The notes below the pieces were generated by a model. That model made no database searches, was not told where the DNA came from, and worked only from the letters and a program-made list of their open reading frames with translations. Shown here in pieces: positions 15,939-24,220 of a stretch of DNA of 64,000 bases. The DNA comes from Spirochaetota bacterium (GTDB lineage Bacteria; Spirochaetota; Spirochaetia; Treponematales; Treponemataceae). How positions within the stretch are numbered: position 1 is the stretch's first letter; every line of letters begins with the position of its first letter. Where the stretch lies: positions 1 to 64,000 of the forward strand of contig JAEWSQ010000014.1 in assembly GCA_023398165.1 (NCBI GenBank), given 5' to 3'. Position numbers and translations under genes: made by a program.

Positions 15939-17417
15939 TTACTTAATGCTGTCAAGCGCTTTTTGATACACTTCAACATAGCGTTTGGCAGATACATCCC
16001 AGCCGAACTGTTTTTTCATGCCTCTTGTGCGCATTGCCTTTATATGATCTTTTTTATTGTACCAGGCAAACACTGCCCAGCCTACGGTGTCGTAGATGCT
16101 TTGGGGGGTGAGGTGATCAAGAATGAAGCCGGTGCCTTCTCCTGTCTGCTCATTATAATTTTCAACGGTGTCGGCAAGTCCCCCTGTTTTACGGACAATC
16201 GGCAATGTTCCGTATAGAAGGGAATACATTTGATTTAAGCCGCAGGGTTCATATCGTGAAGGCATCAGGAAGAAGTCGCTTCCTGCTTCTATGAGGTGAC
16301 TCAAACTCTCATCATAGCCGACATAGGCTTTAAAATTGGGCAGTGAATTATGAAGGGCTCTAAGTTCATCTTCACACCACTTTTCCCCTGCACCCAGTAC
16401 AACCATTTGAACTTTCATATCTTTACAGATGCTGAATACGCTGCCGTAGGTGGGTGCGAATAATTCTGCAACCCCTTTTTGATCGGCAAGGCGTGTTACG
16501 ATTCCAATAACGGGGATATTCGCATCTACAGCCAGTCCCATTCTTTCCTGAAGGGCTTTTTTATTCTCAGATTTTTTTTCTATTGTTTTATAATCATAGT
16601 TCACAGGTATATAGGAATCTTTTGACGGATTCCAATACTCTGTGTCAACACCATTTAAGATGCCTTCAAGAACGGAATTGCGGTGACGTAAAATTCCATC
16701 CATACGGAAGCCGTATTCGCTCATCTGAATTTCTTTTGCATAGGTCGGCGACACCGTTGTAAGGTAGTCTGAGGAAACAAGACCCGCTTTTAGGAAATTC
16801 ATGCGGTCCCAGTCTTCAAAACCAGCAGAATAAAAGTGGCTCCAGTCAATTCCCGTTGACGGATAATTGTGCTTTCCGTACACACCCTGATACCCTAAAT
16901 TATGAATAGTAAGAACACTTGCTGTTTTTGCAAACTGATCACGGCGTTCGTTGTATTTAAGAATAACCGGCGCGAGAGAGGCAGACCAGTCATGCGCATG
17001 GATTATATCGGGAAACCAGGAGATTTTTCTGCAAAGCTGAAAAGCTCCCTGGCAGAGAATGGAAAAACGCTCGGGGTTGTCGGCAAAATCTGTTTCGAAG
17101 GGAGTTCCATAGATTCCGTCGCGGCCGAAACTATGTTCATGATCTATGAAGTAGAAGGAGAGGCCTTCTTTCATGCCGGATACAGGAAGGTTCGTTGTAT
17201 ACACTGCGGTCCATACTTCATGGTATCCGCAGGGAACACCCATGGGGCCTTCGAGTTTTTCAAGGTTATCGCGTGCTATTTTGTAGTAGCGCGGAATAAC
17301 CACTTTTACGTCGTGTCCTTCTTTATGAAGTGCAATTGCAAGAGCAGTTACGGCATCTGCAAGTCCGCCTGTTTTTGCGTAGGGTACAGCTTCAGCTGAT
17401 ATCATCAAAATCTTCAA
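15939..17417 (-). CDS. glgA: Glycogen synthase (ADP-glucose type, GT5)
   Basis: A 492-aa GT5 glycogen synthase: KTGGLADAV at 15-23 (the ADP-glucose-binding loop), VVIPRYY, HAHDWSASLAPV, SYEFGFRMDG-like segment, then VTRLADQKGV and the C-terminal PSRYEPCGLNQMYSLLYGTLPIVRKTGGLADTV. It extends alpha-1,4-glucan from ADP-glucose. The start is TTG 17417 with AGGAG six bases upstream, which gives the family's usual MKILMISAEAVPYAKTGG beginning. It appears monocistronic, and the upstream region carries small hairpins. Confidence 0.95.
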   Translation of the reverse strand: MKILMISAEAVPYAKTGGLADAVTALAIALHKEGHDVKVVIPRYYKIARDNLEKLEGPMGVPCGYHEVWTAVYTTNLPVSGMKEGLSFYFIDHEHSFGRDGIYGTPFETDFADNPERFSILCQGAFQLCRKISWFPDIIHAHDWSASLAPVILKYNERRDQFAKTASVLTIHNLGYQGVYGKHNYPSTGIDWSHFYSAGFEDWDRMNFLKAGLVSSDYLTTVSPTYAKEIQMSEYGFRMDGILRHRNSVLEGILNGVDTEYWNPSKDSYIPVNYDYKTIEKKSENKKALQERMGLAVDANIPVIGIVTRLADQKGVAELFAPTYGSVFSICKDMKVQMVVLGAGEKWCEDELRALHNSLPNFKAYVGYDESLSHLIEAGSDFFLMPSRYEPCGLNQMYSLLYGTLPIVRKTGGLADTVENYNEQTGEGTGFILDHLTPQSIYDTVGWAVFAWYNKKDHIKAMRTRGMKKQFGWDVSAKRYVEVYQKALDSIK

Positions 17418-17711
17418 ATTCTTCTCCTAAAGGGAGTACGCACCTTGTGCGTTAACCCATCCCGTATGTGGCTTATAGATTAGTATCGCCGCTGCGTCGA
17501 CTCGCGGCTCATGCGACGCGAAGTTTTTCCTCCCCTTATACCCCTCCTATCCTTGCGGCGCTTTAAAAGCTCGCAAGTAAGTATTATTAAAATATTGGAA
17601 TATATGGTTAGGTAATAACGAAAAACAGGTTTTACCTTGTTATCTGTGGTTAATTGTATAGCCAATTTTATTTCTGTCAACCGGGTATGATTAAAAAAAT
17701 CCTTATTCCTA

Positions 17712-17873
17712 ATTACCACAGATTAACGCAGATTAACACAGATGGAGAATTTGACTTTTGTACTCTAGAAAGAAGCTTAAAATTAGGAATGAAACTTTAC
17801 CTCTTTTTTCTCTTTCTTATCTGTGTCGCCGAAGCTCGTATGAGCTTAAGGCGCTGTGTCCATCTGTGGTAAT
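17712..17873. repeat. MITE-like element, copy 1, with 12-bp terminal inverted repeats
   Basis: It begins ATTACCACAGAT (17712-17723) and ends with its perfect reverse complement ATCTGTGGTAAT (17862-17873). The interior includes ACACAGATGGAGAATTTGAC and TTGTACTCTAGAAAG, both shared with copy 2 at 18428. It contains an extra palindrome AAGCTC-GTAT-GAGCTT (17832-17847) that copy 2 lacks. No coding capacity is seen. Confidence 0.75.
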
Positions 17874-17920
17874 GAATTTTTTCATTTTCCCCAGTCGGAC
17901 TCAAGGATTTATTGGATTTT

Positions 17921-17954
17921 TAATTACCACAGATGAACGCAGATTAACACAGAT
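17921..17954 (+). repeat. Half copy of the ACCACAGAT repeat upstream of the GxxExxY gene
   Basis: TAATTACCACAGATGAACGC continues to AGATTAACACAGAT, matching the left end of copy 1. Together with the right end of copy 2 (18593) it would bracket the nuclease-like gene as one 672-bp unit. Confidence 0.6.
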
Positions 17955-18043
17955 ATATAATTAATTATTACATGTAAATTTATTCTGTCAATTGACTAAA
18001 AGGAGGTATATAACATCTATAAATATCTTTAGAGGTGATTTTG

Positions 18044-18424
18044 ATGATTAAAACAGAAGAGAATGATATTAATATGATAACCGAGTTAATAATTTCATGC
18101 GGCTATACTGTGTCGAATAATTTGGGAGCAGGTTTTTTAGAAAAAGTATACGAAAATGCCATGGTACTTGAATTATGTAAAAAAGGTCTCTCTGTTGAAT
18201 CTCAGAAAACTATAGCCGTTTATTATAGTAATCAGATTGTTGGAGAATACTATGCAGGTATTCTTGTTGAAAGGTCTGTTATAATTGAGCTCAAGGTGGT
18301 TAAGTGTATTGATTCTACGCATATTGCTCAAACTATAAATTATTTAAAAGCTTGTAACTTACATTGCGGTCTCATTTTGAATTTTAAAAATCCAAAACTT
18401 GAGATTAAAAGAGTTGTTTTGTAA
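18044..18424 (+). CDS. GxxExxY-family protein (PD-(D/E)XK nuclease-like)
   Basis: About 126 aa. GAGFLEKVYENAM carries the GxxExxY signature, followed by Glu in EYYAG and VIIELKVV, an ExK core as in PD-(D/E)XK nucleases. The family is widespread, often in many copies and next to ACCACAGAT-type repeats, and its function is unknown. ATG 18044 is chosen with AGAGGT seven bases before it, rather than GTG 18035. Repeats sharing the same ends flank it on both sides (17712-17873, 17921-17954, 18428-18593), so it probably belongs to the element. Confidence 0.85.
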   Translation: MIKTEENDINMITELIISCGYTVSNNLGAGFLEKVYENAMVLELCKKGLSVESQKTIAVYYSNQIVGEYYAGILVERSVIIELKVVKCIDSTHIAQTINYLKACNLHCGLILNFKNPKLEIKRVVL

Positions 18425-18427
18425 AAA

Positions 18428-18593
18428 ATTACCACAGATGAACTCAAAGACTCATTGTATTTTTCATTAACACAGATAGGAGAATTTGACTTTTGTACTC
18501 TAGAAAGTAGCTTACAATAGCAATGAATTATACCTATTTATTCTTGTCTTGCTTATCTGTGTTGCCGAAGGCACCGTGTTTATCTGTGGTAAT
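18428..18593. repeat. MITE-like element, copy 2, with 12-bp terminal inverted repeats
   Basis: It starts ATTACCACAGAT (18428-18439), four bases after the GxxExxY stop, and ends ATCTGTGGTAAT (18582-18593), ten bases before the stop of the aminotransferase gene. The interior is closely similar to copy 1, including GAGAATTTGACTTTTGTACT. It has the short form GCCGAAGGC where copy 1 has an inserted palindrome. Confidence 0.75.
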
Positions 18594-18603
18594 TACTTTT
18601 TCT

Positions 18604-19821
18604 TTATTTGCCCCAGTCGCCCATGGCTTCTTTAAAAGCAGCTGCGGAGTTAAGAATAGTTGCTTCCGGTACACAGTACGCTATGCGGAAGTAGCCGGGG
18701 CAGCCGAAACCGGTTCCGGGGGCGCATAAAATGAGGTGTTTTTTTAAGTGATCGCAAAAAGCAAAGTCGTCGCGGTTTCCGTCTTTATCTGAAGGTACTT
18801 TGCAGAATAAATAAAAAGCTCCTTCAGGGACTGCGAATTCAATACCTGCATCTCCCACAGCCTTTGAGATCTGCTCGCATCGTTTTTCATATGATGAATA
18901 GTCGGCTTTTGCATTCCATGATAATTCTACAACACGCTGAAAAAATGCCGGTGCATTGACGAAGCCCAGGCACCTGGTTGCAAAAACACAGGCTGAAACA
19001 AGTTCAGAAGCATCCGGGGCTGCAGGATTTACTGCAATATACCCTATTCTTTCTCCGGGCAGGCTTAGGTTTTTTGCAAAAGAAGAAACGATAATTGCGC
19101 AATCATAGTGAGGAAAAACAGGAGCAACAGTACGTCCCTTATAGGTTATTGCGCGGTACGGCTCATCGCAGATAAGGTAGGGCATACGGCCGCATTGTTT
19201 TCCGTGTTCAGTCAATACTTTTGAGACAGATATAATATCAGCTTCACTATAAATCTTTCCTGATGGGTTATTAGGGGAATTAATGAGAAGCGCTGCCGTT
19301 TTTGGTGTTAAGGAAGCTTTAATTTGCTCAATGTCGAGTGAAAAATCGGGTTTTGAAGGGACAGGCCGTAAGACACCCTGATGATTTTGAACGTAATTGC
19401 GGTATTCAGCAAAAAAAGGAGATGGAACGAGAACTTCATCAGATGGTGAAAGAATAGCTTTAAACACTGATGTTAAGGCTCCTGCTGCTCCCACAGACAT
19501 TATTACGTGGGTTTCATTGAGTGCTGAGTTACCTGTTAATCCCTGTTCGCTGTTTACTTTATCTGCCATAGCCTTCCGCGTTTGAGGATACCCTGCGTTC
19601 GGCATGTAGGCATGCATTCCTTTTTGTGCGAGTACTGCCTGCTCTTTTATGGTCTGCAAAACCTCTGCAGGAGGCTCAAGATCCGGATTTCCGAGGCTGA
19701 AATCGAAAACTTTGTCGGCTCCGTGGAGTGCTTTAAGTTTCGCCCCTTCTTCGAACATCTTTCTAATGACCGAAGATCCTTTACTGTTCATTATTTCTCT
19801 TATGTGCGGTGCAATAGGCAT
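18604..19821 (-). CDS. Class I PLP-dependent aminotransferase
   Basis: About 405 aa of the fold-type I aspartate aminotransferase superfamily. FSLGNPDLEPP near the start, SPNNPSGKIYS, LICDEPYRAITY and SSFAKNLSLPGERIGY (the PLP-binding Lys) appear in order, with the C-terminal FRIAYC holding the substrate-carboxylate Arg. It exchanges an amino group between an amino acid and a 2-oxo acid; the substrate is not readable. ATG 19821 is chosen over 19863 because AAAGGA lies before it and MPIAPHI fits the family start. Repeat debris surrounds it on both sides. Confidence 0.9.
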   Translation of the reverse strand: MPIAPHIREIMNSKGSSVIRKMFEEGAKLKALHGADKVFDFSLGNPDLEPPAEVLQTIKEQAVLAQKGMHAYMPNAGYPQTRKAMADKVNSEQGLTGNSALNETHVIMSVGAAGALTSVFKAILSPSDEVLVPSPFFAEYRNYVQNHQGVLRPVPSKPDFSLDIEQIKASLTPKTAALLINSPNNPSGKIYSEADIISVSKVLTEHGKQCGRMPYLICDEPYRAITYKGRTVAPVFPHYDCAIIVSSFAKNLSLPGERIGYIAVNPAAPDASELVSACVFATRCLGFVNAPAFFQRVVELSWNAKADYSSYEKRCEQISKAVGDAGIEFAVPEGAFYLFCKVPSDKDGNRDDFAFCDHLKKHLILCAPGTGFGCPGYFRIAYCVPEATILNSAAAFKEAMGDWGK

Positions 19822-19863
19822 GGTTTTTTCCTTTGATTGTTGATATTTTATGTATATTAACAT

Positions 19864-20218
19864 GGTTTGGAAAGAATTACCACAGAGTTTTTTTGTTTAG
19901 AATTACCGCAGATAAGAGAATTTTATTCTAGAAATGTACATGCATATTAGTATTTCCTTATCTTGTTTTACGGCGGTCATTGTGAGTTAGGATAAAGAGG
20001 AACCACAGATACACACTAATTATTGGGTAGAGCTAAAGAAGCGTTAGGATAAGGAAGAAGAAAGAGAAAATAACCACAGATGAACACAGTTACTAAGATC
20101 TTCGATCTTAGTAAACACAGATAACTTTTATATTACTGAACAGAAATGGTATTTTGGTATCTGCGGCATCTTAAAGCTCAAAGTGCTTAATAATCTGCGG
20201 ATGTAAGAGAAAGGTATG
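19864..20218. other. Non-coding stretch with degraded ACCACAGAT repeats
   Basis: No gene is visible. It holds ATTACCACAGA (19876-19886), ATTACCGCAGAT (19902-19913), AACCACAGAT (20001-20010), and TAACCACAGATGAACACAG (20071-20089) interrupted by a palindrome. The stretch from about 19945 resembles 21525-21630, pointing to an old duplication together with the Rpn-type gene. Confidence 0.55.
20090..20114. repeat. Perfect 25-bp palindrome inserted in a repeat
   Basis: TTACTAAGATC, loop TTC, GATCTTAGTAA: eleven perfect base pairs. It splits a GAACACAG...ACACAGAT repeat, as if inserted into it. It is not followed by a T-run, so it is not an obvious terminator. Confidence 0.7.
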
Positions 20219-21064
20219 TTAAGCTTTTTGTATTTCCTGCTCTGTAAGGCCTGTAATATTGGAGATTTGCTCTATTGCGAAACCTTGAGATTTCATTATT
20301 GCTGCTATTTCCACGTTTCTCTTTTTTATACCTTGCTGCTCTGCAGAAGCCAGACCGGCATAGTAATCGGTAAGGATTTTTTCACGTTCAAAGACTGCCG
20401 CTCTTTCATAGTCATTTTGAGTCACTTCATATAATAGTTTTTCTGCCATGTTAATACCCTCATCTGTTTCGATAAGTGCTTCCAGTATCTTTTTGCGCTC
20501 TTTTTGAATTGCGCTGGTAAAAAACAGTCCCCAGCGTTGTACTGGATCCATTTCTTTAGTAATTGTAACTGGTTCTTCAAGTTTTGACAACTCAAGGGTA
20601 AAGATATTAAGTTTATTACTGAACATAGTACCGTCTTCAAAACGATACTGAATAAGAGATAGATACTTGTTATATTTATCAAATATTGTCTGATTACTAA
20701 TAAGGATGACATAGACTGGCTTTAGATTTTCATATGGCAAACCCTTTGATGCTTGCCCTGTATACAGTTGTGAGCAATAGTAACACAATCGGTCTTCCAT
20801 GCTGTCTGTGGTATTACACATCTGCATTTCTAAATTTACCTGAGTACCGTCATCAAGAATACATAAAATATCGAGTCTTGTTGCTTTATTGCGAATATCT
20901 TCGATGGTGAGTTCAGGATTCAGAACTGTTGAACTTTCTACTTTTCTGCCAATAAACGCAGAAATGATAGAGTTTCTTGCAATTGATGATTTTTTAGTTG
21001 ATTTACTAAAAATTGTTTTAAAAACAACATCCCTTCGGGGGTCCAAAAGAGGTATTTGATGCAT
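20219..21064 (-). CDS. Rpn-family recombination-promoting nuclease / PD-(D/E)XK transposase-like
   Basis: A 281-aa protein. LLDPRRDVVFKTIFS, RLDILCILDDGTQVNLEMQM (the D...ExQ core of PD-(D/E)XK enzymes), YYCSQLYTGQASKG and NLKPVYVILISNQ are typical of the Rpn / PDDEXK_2 family. Relatives such as E. coli RpnA promote RecA-independent recombination through DNA cleavage and are often multi-copy. The tail ends IEQISNITGLTEQEIQKA. AAGGAG precedes the ATG. A remnant of a second copy lies at 21633-21743. Confidence 0.85.
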   Translation of the reverse strand: MHQIPLLDPRRDVVFKTIFSKSTKKSSIARNSIISAFIGRKVESSTVLNPELTIEDIRNKATRLDILCILDDGTQVNLEMQMCNTTDSMEDRLCYYCSQLYTGQASKGLPYENLKPVYVILISNQTIFDKYNKYLSLIQYRFEDGTMFSNKLNIFTLELSKLEEPVTITKEMDPVQRWGLFFTSAIQKERKKILEALIETDEGINMAEKLLYEVTQNDYERAAVFEREKILTDYYAGLASAEQQGIKKRNVEIAAIMKSQGFAIEQISNITGLTEQEIQKA

Positions 21065-21373
21065 GGTTACTCCTTATACCTTAGTTATTAGTAATGACCA
21101 TGCAGTTTTTAACGGTTGGTGAGAAAAAAACACAGGTCGCCGGTAAGATGACCCTGCATTCTTACCTTCTCGAGTATTTTGCTTTGCAAAAACTCGCCAG
21201 TTGACATAACCAGCTCCGGTGCCATACGCCCCTTCGGGTCGTTAATGCAAGGAAGTTATTAAACTGGATTTTTCTCGTTCATAATATTCACTGCGAAAAA
21301 TCTGATTATCCTTGGCAATCATAAAAGGTTAGAGATAAAGAAGTATAAGATAAGGAAGCATAAAGAGAACACT

Positions 21374-21451
21374 AACCGCAGAAATACGAATATACAGTTT
21401 TATATACTTAGGTATATCTGCAGACACCGTTATCTGTGTTTTTCTGTGGTT
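21374..21451. repeat. Short degenerate element with ACCACAGA-type ends
   Basis: The left end AACCGCAGAAA and right end TTTCTGTGGTT are complementary except for one base. They resemble the terminal repeats of the elements at 17712 and 18428. The interior includes TTATCTGTG as a second inner end. Confidence 0.5.
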
Positions 21452-21632
21452 CCTCTACTCTTTCTGATAAACAGTACAGTAAACCAGGGTTGGAATAAGA
21501 AAGAGCATATAGAACCCTTGAATATGCTTATTGATATTCCTCATCTTGATCGACTGAGGGCATTGTGAGTTAAGAAAAGAAGAACCACAAATAATAAAGA
21601 AACATAGGAAATGTCAATAAGAAAGGTTTTAT

Positions 21633-21743
21633 TTAAGCTTGTTGTATTTCCTGCTCTGTAAGGTCTGAAATATTGAATATTTGTTCTGCTGTAAAATCGA
21701 TTTCGGGCATGGGATTGTTTAGGGGGAGTTTCTTATTCGGCAT
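21633..21743 (-). pseudogene. C-terminal remnant of a second Rpn-type gene
   Basis: A 36-codon open frame from ATG 21743 ends AEQIFNISDLTEQEIQQA, nearly the same as the last 18 residues of the Rpn gene at 20219 (IEQISNITGLTEQEIQKA). The DNA beyond its stop also resembles the Rpn downstream flank. The nuclease core is missing, so it is a fragment. Whether the small frame is translated is unknown. Confidence 0.65.
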
Positions 21744-21980
21744 AATGGGAAGTAGACTTTAATAATTTTTACAGTTTTATGTAACTTTGAGCTTGTTATT
21801 TTATTTATTTCCTGTTATTATGTTCAATAATTGAACGATAAATATCACGGCTCTACCCTAGCCTGTTCCGGCGGCAGGGACGGAAAACCTGATTGTCAGA
21901 TTTCTCAATGATGAAAGACAGTTTGATAGGTCTTTAAAATATGTTTTATTAAGATATATTTAAGTAAACAAATAATAATT

Positions 21981-22009
21981 TTGTATATTTTTTATGAGTG
22001 TGATAAGAT
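21981..22009 (+). promoter_or_regulatory. Putative promoter of the polysaccharide locus
   Basis: TTGTAT (21981-21986), 17 bases, TAAGAT (22004-22009). Transcription would start at about 22016-22017, on the ATG of the first gene. No ribosome site is seen before that ATG, which fits a leaderless message. Confidence 0.4.
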
Positions 22010-22016
22010 AATAAGT

Positions 22017-22751
22017 ATGGCAAATCCAGTAAAAATACAGGCACATGTTGAACAAATTACAGCCTTTGGCAAAGGTACCTACGCGGTTGATTTTAGACCT
22101 AAGGGAAGAATTCCCCGTTATAAACCTGGTCAGTTTCTTCATCTCACCGTTGATGATTTTGATCCGACTGGAGGATTTTGGCCGGAATCAAGGGTTTTTT
22201 CTATTTGTTCTTCATATAATCAAGATTTAATAAGCATTATTTATAGTGTTAAAGGTAAATACACTAAAAAGATGGAAGAAATGCTTAAGGCAAACTCCAA
22301 AGTCTGGATAAAACTTCCTTATGGAGAATTCGTAATTGAAAACAATAATTCTAATAGTATTGTTTTAGTTGCAGGCGGTACAGGAGTTTCACCTTTTCTT
22401 CCCTACTTAGAAAATTTAATGCATGAAGAAAATCAGAGGCAGCCTATTCATCTTTTTTATGGTATTCGAAATATAGAAGCTTTTATTGGCAGAGATTTAC
22501 TGCTTCAATGCAGAAAAACACTAAAAAATTTCAATGTATCAGTTTCAATAGAAAATAATACTTCAGTGACATCTGAAATACCGTTTGAAACAGGAAGATT
22601 AGATATTGATGAAATTAGAAAGAAAACAGCGGGTTTACTAAATCCTGTATATTATTTATCAGGTCCTCCTGCAATGATTAAAGCATTTAGGAGCAAACTT
22701 TTTGAGATGGGTGTGGATAAAGATAACGTAAAAATTGATGAATGGGAGTAA
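22017..22751 (+). CDS. FAD/NAD(P)-dependent reductase (E3-like) for CDP-3,6-dideoxyhexose synthesis, no ferredoxin domain
   Basis: About 244 aa of the ferredoxin-NADP reductase superfamily: flavin motif RVFS (59-62), NAD(P) motif GGTGVSP (120-126), and a C-terminal YLSGPPAMI and DEWE. The gene directly after it encodes the partner dehydratase, so it most likely supplies electrons to the C3-deoxygenation (DdhD/AscD role). Known DdhD/AscD proteins (about 330 aa) also carry a plant-type [2Fe-2S] domain, which is absent here. ATG 22017 is preferred to the frame start at 21981, which overlaps the promoter. Confidence 0.8.
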   Translation: MANPVKIQAHVEQITAFGKGTYAVDFRPKGRIPRYKPGQFLHLTVDDFDPTGGFWPESRVFSICSSYNQDLISIIYSVKGKYTKKMEEMLKANSKVWIKLPYGEFVIENNNSNSIVLVAGGTGVSPFLPYLENLMHEENQRQPIHLFYGIRNIEAFIGRDLLLQCRKTLKNFNVSVSIENNTSVTSEIPFETGRLDIDEIRKKTAGLLNPVYYLSGPPAMIKAFRSKLFEMGVDKDNVKIDEWE

Positions 22752-22757
22752 TGTAGT

Positions 22758-24083
22758 ATGGGTAAAAGCGAAACTGAATTAAGAGAACAAATAGCTGGAC
22801 TAGTAACTGAGTATTATAATACAAAATTTGGCAATACTGTTTTTGTTTCCGGAAAAACTCCTGTTCATTATGCAGGAAGAGTTTTTAATGAAGAAGAATT
22901 AAAATACGCGGTTGATGCATCCTTGGATTTCTGGCTTACAAGCGGACGTTACTCTCAGGAATTTGAAGAATTATTTTGTGAATTTACCAATACAGAATAT
23001 TCCTTTTTAGTAAACTCAGGATCCTCTGCAAATCTCTTGGCCTTTGCCTCTTTGTGTTCTCCTCTTTTAGGTGATAAAAAACTTAATAAAGGTGATGAAG
23101 TCATTTCCGTAGCAGCAGGGTTTCCTACCACGGTAAATCCAATTATTCAATATGGATTGGTACCTGTATTTGTAGATGTTGATATTGGAACGTATAATAT
23201 TAATATTGATCAGTTAAAAAAAGCCATTAGTCCAAAAACCAGGGCAATTTTTCTAGCTCATACTCTTGGGAATCCCTATAATTTGAAGGAAGTACTTGAG
23301 ACAGCAAAAAAACATAACTTATGGCTGATAGAAGATTGCTGTGATGCATTAGGCTCAACGTACAATGGTAAACATGTGGGTACTTTCGGTCATATAGCAA
23401 CCTGTTCATTCTATCCAGCTCACCATATTACCATGGGAGAGGGCGGCTGCGTTTTTACCAATGATGATATTCTTGCACGTGCGGTCAGATCCTTACGTGA
23501 TTGGGGACGGGACTGTTACTGCTTAGGCGGAGAAAACAATACATGCGGTAAAAGATTCAGCGGACAATATGGAAACCTGCCGAAGGGGTATGATCATAAA
23601 TATGTATATTCTCATATTGGATATAATTTAAAAGTAACCGATATTCAAGCAGCTATAGGGGTGGCTCAATTAAAGAAGCTTCCGGAGTTTATAAAAAGAA
23701 GAAAAGAAAACTTTAAACTATGGAAAGATGGTTTCAAAAAATGGAATGATCTATTTATTCTACCGGAAGCAAGTGAAGGTTCTGACCCTTCATGGTTTGC
23801 TTTCCCGGTAACCGTGAAAGATACTGCTGGATTTTCTAGAACAGAGTTGACTGATTATTTAAGCAATAATCTTGTTGAAACTAGGAATCTTTTTGGAGGA
23901 AATTTATTGAGGCAGCCTGCTTATTTAAATATTGAACACCGTGTTGCTCCAGGCGGACTAGGTAATACAGATTTAATAATGAATAATACATTCTTTCTCG
24001 GAACGTATCCGGGATTAACCAAGGATAAAATTGATTATACATTGAGTGTTATTGGATCTTATATAAATTCAAAAAAGAACTAA
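22758..24083 (+). CDS. rfbH: CDP-4-keto-6-deoxyglucose 3-dehydratase (E1), copy 1
   Basis: A 441-aa fold-type I enzyme. The usual PLP Lys is replaced by His in YPAHHITMGEGG (about H222/H223), the hallmark of E1. The [2Fe-2S] ligands follow C-x57-C-x-C-x7-C exactly: C195, C253, C255 and C263. It removes the C3 hydroxyl of CDP-6-deoxy-4-keto-glucose using PMP, with electrons from a reductase such as the one encoded seven bases upstream. A second copy lies at 30813. Confidence 0.93.
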   Translation: MGKSETELREQIAGLVTEYYNTKFGNTVFVSGKTPVHYAGRVFNEEELKYAVDASLDFWLTSGRYSQEFEELFCEFTNTEYSFLVNSGSSANLLAFASLCSPLLGDKKLNKGDEVISVAAGFPTTVNPIIQYGLVPVFVDVDIGTYNINIDQLKKAISPKTRAIFLAHTLGNPYNLKEVLETAKKHNLWLIEDCCDALGSTYNGKHVGTFGHIATCSFYPAHHITMGEGGCVFTNDDILARAVRSLRDWGRDCYCLGGENNTCGKRFSGQYGNLPKGYDHKYVYSHIGYNLKVTDIQAAIGVAQLKKLPEFIKRRKENFKLWKDGFKKWNDLFILPEASEGSDPSWFAFPVTVKDTAGFSRTELTDYLSNNLVETRNLFGGNLLRQPAYLNIEHRVAPGGLGNTDLIMNNTFFLGTYPGLTKDKIDYTLSVIGSYINSKKN

Positions 24084-24220
24084 GTTTATTTGAATCAAAA
24101 AAAATTATATGCTTACCTTATAAGAAATACTTTTTGAAGTAAACATGAATCCTTTAGGAATAGTATGTTTAAAATTATCGACTTTTTATGTGTTCTAAAG
24201 ATTAATGTTAAGAAACAAAA

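Larger units (their letters stand above)
17418..18043. other. Non-coding repeat-rich stretch upstream of glgA
   Basis: I see no protein gene here. It holds a hairpin ACGCAC-CTT-GTGCGT (17438-17452), a GCGTCG/CGACGC inverted pair near 17490-17516, a half repeat ending ATCTGTGGT (17642-17650), a full inverted-repeat element (17712-17873) and a left half repeat (17921-17954). Confidence 0.6.
21065..22016. other. Long non-coding junction between Rpn gene and polysaccharide locus
   Basis: Apart from the small Rpn remnant I see no gene. Structures visible are a hairpin GGTAAGA/TCTTACC (21142-21166), a near-palindrome GAGTATTTTGC-TTT-GCAAAAACTC (21172-21195), and a 78-bp repeat with ends AACCGCAGAAA and TTTCTGTGGTT (21374-21451). 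The last 200 bases are AT-rich and carry the promoter of the next gene. Confidence 0.55.

Noticed and set aside
16902..17399. A 165-codon plus-strand open frame inside glgA
   Set aside because: It is antisense to strongly conserved glycogen synthase sequence and reads as no known protein.
17712..18593. A CRISPR array made of ACCACAGAT repeats
   Set aside because: Repeats are not regularly spaced, occur as inverted ends, have no uniform spacers, and no cas gene is nearby.
20090..20114. Rho-independent terminator
   Set aside because: The hairpin is perfect but AT-rich and is followed by AACACAG, not a T-run, on either strand.
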